A DNA stretch of 64,000 nucleotides from the NCBI GenBank assembly GCA_023101725.1, contig JALJCO010008621.1, forward strand, positions 2,215,001-2,279,000, given 5' to 3'. Below are positions 58,242-64,000 of the stretch, one piece after another. Within the stretch, counting starts at the first letter, position 1, and the number at the start of each line of letters is the position of its first letter. Made by a program: the position numbers and the translations under genes. This DNA is from Atherinomorus stipes. Lineage: Eukaryota > Chordata > Actinopteri > Atheriniformes > Atherinidae. The notes beneath the pieces were generated by a model, which was not told the origin of the DNA, made no database searches, and saw nothing but the letters and a program-made list of their open reading frames with translations.

Positions 58242-60055
58242 GGTTAGTAAAGTGATTTTAATTGCTTGCAGCTGTTCAGCTGTTTTTTAAACTGAATTGC
58301 ATTTCTCAACAACCAATGCTTTCAAAGCAAAAACAACCCCAAGAATTTAATTCTGTAACACAAGGTGTTACCTCATTGAAAGTGAATGAGAATCAAAGCC
58401 ATTTATGTAAATCCTATCTTACCCAACAAATGTGGGTACATAGCAGTGGTGTCCATCTTTTATATCATAATAGTACTTATATCATATTAATACATACTGT
58501 TGTTGTATAATAGAAATATTGTAACTGCAGCTAAGACAGCCAGTTTCCTTCATGAAAGTTTTCTGTAAACTAAAAACATGGAGGATCTCTGTACTTTTAA
58601 TTAAATGACCTCATCTTTATAAATTTGTCTATTAAATTTAAATAAAAACAAAGAAATAGTGTGGATATATTTAAGCACCTCCAAGCTTCTATGGAATGTG
58701 AATTTCTACACACACACACAAAAAAAATTGTTCATACTTTTCTGATTGTGCGTTTTAATCATGTATGTTGTATTTTCATTCACACGGGCACCACCAGAGC
58801 ACTCAACGCACACGAGTGCACAAACACACGACACCAAACCACTAGACAATAAAGGGAATGAAGAAATAAAAGGTCCGATTCATCAAAATCACGAAAGGCT
58901 CTACCACCCAGTAAATTAAACAATATTTCATAATCACTCTGACAATGAGACAAGAGACAGCAATTTGGGGCTAAGAGTTTCTTCTCAGCAGAGGAACACA
59001 CACAAATACTCTAACACACACGAATGGCGCACATAATTATCAGAGCGGACATGCTCTGGAGGCCCCCGACACTCCCCGAGTACCTGCCCAATCAAGTGTC
59101 CAACAACAGACACCCACCCAGCCTTCATTTATCTTGTCTGTGAGTGTGCGTATGTGTGTGTATCAAGCTAATTACCACCATGAACCATCCCACACAGAGT
59201 CCTAACCCAGACTTCATGGCGCTGTCCAGGGACAGGGGAGGTGGGTAATTAGCCTTCCATTATTACAACACACAGACACGCAGTGAGCAGAGAGGCTGTA
59301 GGAGGTATGGGAGGTTGTGTTGTAGGACTTGTTTTGGGACTCAGGACATTGTAGGAGGTCATAGTTGACGATGTGTAAATTGGTAAACAGCTGAGCCAGA
59401 GGTGGAGCAAGTCAGACTTATTAGATGCCATCAACCCACTTGATGTCTTGAACATAAAAATGTCAGCAACTTTTACATGTCTATTATGTTTTGTCAGATA
59501 TTTATCAGCGACAGCATTTATTTCTTTTATTTATTCAAATGTGTGACAATGTTGATGCACCCCACATCAGCAATATGATTCTCAAATTAAATTAGAAAAT
59601 CTCACACAATGAGGAAGTGAAGATCAGAGAGGGATCTCACATAGATAACTCATCATATTAAATTAGCAATGTGCATGCTCAATAATCCTCTGCTTGTCAC
59701 ATACTGTTAGCTCTGGATTTGTTGTAGCAATAATTGTGTTTATACTATAATTGTCGTAATTGCGTCCAATTACATGGTTATTGTTTATCTGCCTGAAGGA
59801 AAAGTAGATAAAGGAAGATATAGTAATTGAGACATTTTTCATATGTGACACCCAGCAATTCTACCAACACAAGAGTGTTCTGCTCTCCAAGAAATCTCCA
59901 CTTTACCAAAGCTAACACCACCTTGGGGTCTTGTGTGGTGTTCAGCAGGGACATGATGCAGGTGGGCTGAGGATGTGTAAAAAATAAATTAAGAAAAAAT
60001 TTGAATTTCAAGCTGGCCCAAAGACTGCTCCACCTCTAACTCCAGCTGTTGCCTG
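58242..60055. other. Gene-poor region, no gene seen
   Basis: Short ORFs only. The segment 59030-59240 is GC-balanced with short CA-rich words. Confidence 0.35.
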
Positions 60056-60480
60056 GGGGTGTATAATTGCGTCAAAACCTTCTATTCCTTTCCAGGAGTG
60101 CCCCCCTAAAGCAGTTAGATGCCTCCCCCCCCACATGGTCCTGGGCATCATCATTTTCCTGCAACCATCCATCTTCGGCCTGCGATTAATTCTCTTCATT
60201 TCCAAGCGCAGGCCATAAATCCTGGCACACTTAATTAATTTCACGGCCAACGTGGGGCTCCCGTAAAGCGGGAATTGTTCTTGCAAAAGCCCATATTAAT
60301 TATGCTATTTTACAGCCATCTCATTGAAGGCTGTGTTTCATCTTTCATAATTACATTTTCAACAACAACAGGGGCAACAAAAGGAGTGTAATTATAGATT
60401 TGGCGGCACACTCTCTTGTAATAAGTCAATGTTAGCATCCAGCTCAGAGCATTGTGCTAAGGTGTAACGACAGGGTGCAG
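60056..60480. promoter_or_regulatory. Candidate conserved non-coding element
   Basis: Repeat-free DNA with alternating GC-rich words and four homeodomain-type cores within about 180 bases: TTAATTAATTT near 60231, TATTAATTATG near 60294, ATAATTACATT near 60347 and TAATTATAG near 60389. This composition is typical of vertebrate developmental enhancers in gene deserts, but conservation cannot be checked here and no target gene is in the window. Confidence 0.3.
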
Positions 60481-63400
60481 AGTAGCCCTGCATGATCCGC
60501 GCCAGCCTCTGTGCTCTGTTGTTACAATGACCGATTTTAGCTGAGAGGACATCATGATGCAGAACATATTGAAAGCATTTGGTGGCCTGCTGGTATGAAC
60601 TGTGTTGATGAAGTTACAGGAGATTATTGTCACATTGAGGTTCTGGTGATCATTACTCTTATGATGAAGCTCAGTGGGTCTCTGTGGTAGAGCTTATCAG
60701 GTGTTTTGGTGTTCCTGCAGCAGTCTGTCATGCATTACACAAGCGTTTCTCACATGTCCTAAAGGTGCTCATGGATCACAGAGAGCCATTACCCACCTGG
60801 GAGGCCCCATTTGTTCAAAGACTATGTATTACAGATCAACAGTGTGATTTCCATCCCCTGGCCTTGTGTACTCTTATGATGAATGAACGAATGAAATGAA
60901 TGAGTCATGATCCCCGCTGTTGCACTCTCCCATTGGTCTACGCTGCAGGTCACCAAGTCATGACGGGTGAAGGCGCTTGTGTTAACAGCCACCTACACAC
61001 TTCGTCCCCCTTCCAGCCTTCCACCCACACACTGGAGCTGAGCAATAATAATATACTCAAACACATATGCCTCTACGTGACCTGCCATAAGCATGCTGTG
61101 ATGCATGGGCTGTCGGAGCCGCCTGGTTGGTGGTGAAGTTAAAGCTGTGCTTGTTAAGTGATGATGATAGCGTGTCAACTTTGACAGGCTTTTACCCTTG
61201 ATCGTTAGCAGTGTAGCACTGAATTTGGCACTTCGCTAAATTAGGTGATTAATGAAAGACAAATGAAGAACAAACATTTTTCAAGGCAATTAGTCAAACA
61301 CAAATACTTTCTGATTTGATTGCTGAAGGCATCAACTTGAAAGACAGGTGCAGAATTTTCTGGTCAGTGCCCCCAAAAAGTAAAAAAAAATATAGATATG
61401 AGAAGAAAAGAAAAACAAAAACTAAATACAGCTACAGTTGATAGCCAAAAGAAGAAACTGTTGAAAGCACAAAGTAATTATTTGTCTTGCTTCTCAGTCA
61501 TATTAAGTTTTTGTTTGCCAACCCAATCTGAAAACTCCTGGTGAGTCAGATCGTTTTAAAGTGTTTTCATTTTCCATAAAGCGGATCAAGGCTTTGAAAT
61601 AAGCAAAAGTCACCATAAGAGAGTACACAAACTGTTGCTCTTTAGGGGAAGGTCTTAGAAATTATTCTTCTTTATTTGGAGCATCTAATTGCAAATCACA
61701 AACAGTAATTTAGAAACCCAGATACATCAAAAACTATGTTAAAAAAGCTCAAATGAGGCTGTTACATTTAATGGAGCCACCTCACTTCCTCCAAAAGAAA
61801 AAGGACACATAAAACCACACAGAGCGTTGTTTATGTTGAGATCTAAACCATGTGCTGTGCACGTTATCAGAAGACAATAACCCAGAATTTGTGATAGGGA
61901 CGGTGGTAATAATGGCTGCCTGGCTGACCTGCGAGGGCAGCTATGTCACCTCTGATCAGTGGTGTTACAGTCCACTGCCAGATAGTCCTTTCACTTCCTA
62001 TTAGGCTCCTCACACTGAGTCTGTGTGCTGTGGCAAGGGCCATAAGTCCTGTGACAGCGACCTTGAACGAGTGTGTGTGTTCATCCATGTGCAACAATTA
62101 CCGGCATCTTTGCCTGTGTGTTTGTGTGCGATATCTCTTCCTCTCCCCTCCACTCCTTCCTTGTCAAGGCCATTGGTGATCAGTGGAGGTTAAAAGTTAC
62201 AAATCACCCCTCCTCCCCCACCCCTGCCCTCCAACTCGTTCCACCCTCCACCCACCCCACCTCTCCAACTGTCCTCACTCTCACCCAGGCAGGGGCCTCT
62301 GGAGGCCTGAGGTCTCATTCATATTTGGAACTGTGGCTCCTGTTGAGGTCTGCAGGGGATCAGAGGCAGTGGAGGGCAATTACTCCTTTGCCTTAATTGG
62401 CATTATCATTTTAGCAGGTTGACAGAGATGGATCACCAGGCAGGACCCTGCTACAGTACTGTCAGGACAGGAGCAGGGGGAGGAGGCGCAGGGAGACAGA
62501 GTGTTGGCCTGGTGGCCATGATATGAGGAAGACTAAAGGGAAAAGAAAATGTAGGTGGAAAAACGGAAAAGAAAATGAAGGGCAGAAGCAAGGAAATAAA
62601 TCAGATACATCAGCTGAACAACGTGAGCTAATAACTCCTATTACACAAGGAATGTCTGTGAGGAAACTGTGTGGGCCGGCAGCTCTTTGGGTCTGTGAGG
62701 ATTTGCTAGCACTCATGTGTGTGTATGTTTCTTTTTTTTGTTTACTCATGTGTGTGCATGTTGGGGGAAAGGGCAGGGGAGTGGAGATGAGGTGTATTAC
62801 TGTAACCCTGTGTGAAGCCTGGCGAGGGCCTAACGAGCAGCATGGCAGCGGCTCCATAACTCAGCTCCTGTAAAGCTGTCAGTAGAATTAAGAGGCCCCC
62901 ATTATAGGTTGGCCATACAACTGCCTCAATGCAAAACACCAGTCTTGTCCCCGGGGCCAGAGGCAGCAGATAATTTTAGCTACTTAGTGAATCATCTTCA
63001 AAGTTGGAGTCAAGCTTTATCAGCTCTGTGGTTGCAGGCTCCACATTTAGTACATTTTCTTACTCTAAAATTATTCCAAGTCAGTTTAGTCTTTCTCTAC
63101 TTTTTCATCACAAATTTTCAGGTTTCCCATCTCGGAATACCCCAAATTCCCATAGTCCTGAGAGACTGAACCTGACAACACACCAGAGAAATGCAACGAT
63201 AAAAAATTATTATACAGCTGTCCATCCTGAATTATTGTTCTGTCTGTTGATAATCCCTTATCTGTCTCTTCCTGGCATCCAACAAAATCTGTCACTCTGA
63301 CTATAAAAAAGCAAGGAATGGTTGATGGAAGATGATGAACTGGGTGAAGGGAGGAGGGCGGGTGACTTTCTGCCTCTTTTAGGGAAAGAATATACTTGAA

Positions 63401-64000
63401 GGGAATACTGGAGTCTCTTTCTCTCTCTTCCCTGATATGAAAAATGAAAACTATAAGGGAGACAATAATAAAAATAGCAGTATGAGTGGACAGGCCGGAG
63501 CAGTCCATTACTCACAGCTGCTTTTGGCTGCGTGGTAAAAATGTGCTGCTCACTGCAAAAGCATGCATCACCGCCGGCCCAAAACAAATGGGCTGTCTCC
63601 AACGTATTTACCTCCAATTGTTCAAGCTTTTGGTGGGGGAGCTGCTGCCTGTCCAGAAAACTCAGGCCTGTCCATCTGCAGGACATGAGAGTGCGGTTAT
63701 TCGAAAACGGGATGAAAGTGATGTTAGAAGCTCTGGATGACACAGGAAAAGGACTGAAGCGCACCACAGTTGTATGAGATCAAATGACAAGTTTACTGCC
63801 AAAAAAATGAAATGACAATTTTCCTTTTTTATTATTTTTGTGTAAATTTTTGTTTACAATAAGCATATTTAAAACAAATAATATAAGGACCTTTATGCAC
63901 ATTCAGGAAATGAGAAAGAATCAGAAAATGCTAAAGAATGAAGAACAGTCCTGACTTTTAGAAGCAGATGCTTCAAACGTGTATTTAAGTCTATAATCCG
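60481..64000. other. Gene-poor region to window end, no gene seen
   Basis: GC-balanced, repeat-poor blocks (60660-60880, 62160-62480 and 63480-63770) alternate with AT-rich DNA. ORFs up to 169 codons occur (63258-63767, minus) without recognisable domains or splice signals. SNAI1, the gene expected next to RNF114 from human synteny, is not visible. Confidence 0.4.

Noticed and set aside
62073..62873. Several overlapping ORFs of about 80-130 codons
   Set aside because: Both strands and several frames are open in CT/GA-rich DNA, which is expected from composition, with no protein similarity recognised.
63258..63767. Minus-strand ORF of 169 codons near the window end
   Set aside because: No domain, splice context or codon pattern supports it; the Ser/Pro/Phe-rich composition follows the base composition. 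Overlapping plus-strand ORFs are equally open.

Overview
The window is vertebrate nuclear DNA and most likely comes from a teleost fish. The genes are split by GT-AG introns, there are long (TA)n/(CA)n/(TG)n microsatellites, and most interspersed repeats are DNA transposons of types common in fish genomes (Tc1-like, hAT, TTAA-flanked foldback MITEs). There is no bacterial-style operon, CRISPR array or prophage. I could reconstruct two protein-coding genes with confidence. They are adjacent and head-to-head: spata2 on the minus strand (CDS 17574 down to 15186, two coding exons, 568 aa) and rnf114 on the plus strand (CDS 19676 to 26925, six exons, 227 aa). SPATA2 and RNF114 are also neighbours on human chromosome 20q13, so this looks like a conserved vertebrate gene pair.

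Layout. From 1 to about 14 kb: no recognisable gene, but a foldback MITE, a dead Tc1 transposase, a TTAA-flanked element, a MITE with Tc1-like ends and several (TA)n and G-rich tracts. From about 14.0 to 17.6 kb: spata2 with its probable 3' UTR. From about 17.6 to 19.7 kb: the spata2 5' region and the shared divergent promoter region, with a candidate non-coding spata2 exon and an (ATT)n tract. From 19.7 to 27.7 kb: rnf114. Its introns 2 and 3 hold at least five transposon insertions, several with intact target-site duplications, including a Tc1 copy that itself carries a later 170-bp retroposon. From about 27.7 to 64 kb: a gene-poor stretch with more hAT MITEs, tRNA-derived SINE-like copies, a LINE tail inside a hAT element, a Tc1-type MITE inside a (TA)n tract, and low-repeat blocks rich in TAATTA-like cores that could be regulatory. 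SNAI1, the next gene after RNF114 in human, is not visible here.

Both genes encode ubiquitin-system proteins. SPATA2 bridges the deubiquitinase CYLD to the linear-ubiquitin ligase LUBAC, and RNF114 is a RING E3 ligase with C2HC/C2H2 fingers and a C-terminal ubiquitin-interacting motif. I found no undescribed multi-gene system. The unusual content is the density and nesting of mobile elements, whose order of insertion can be read from target-site duplications, and a few unassigned exon-like or ORF-like segments.
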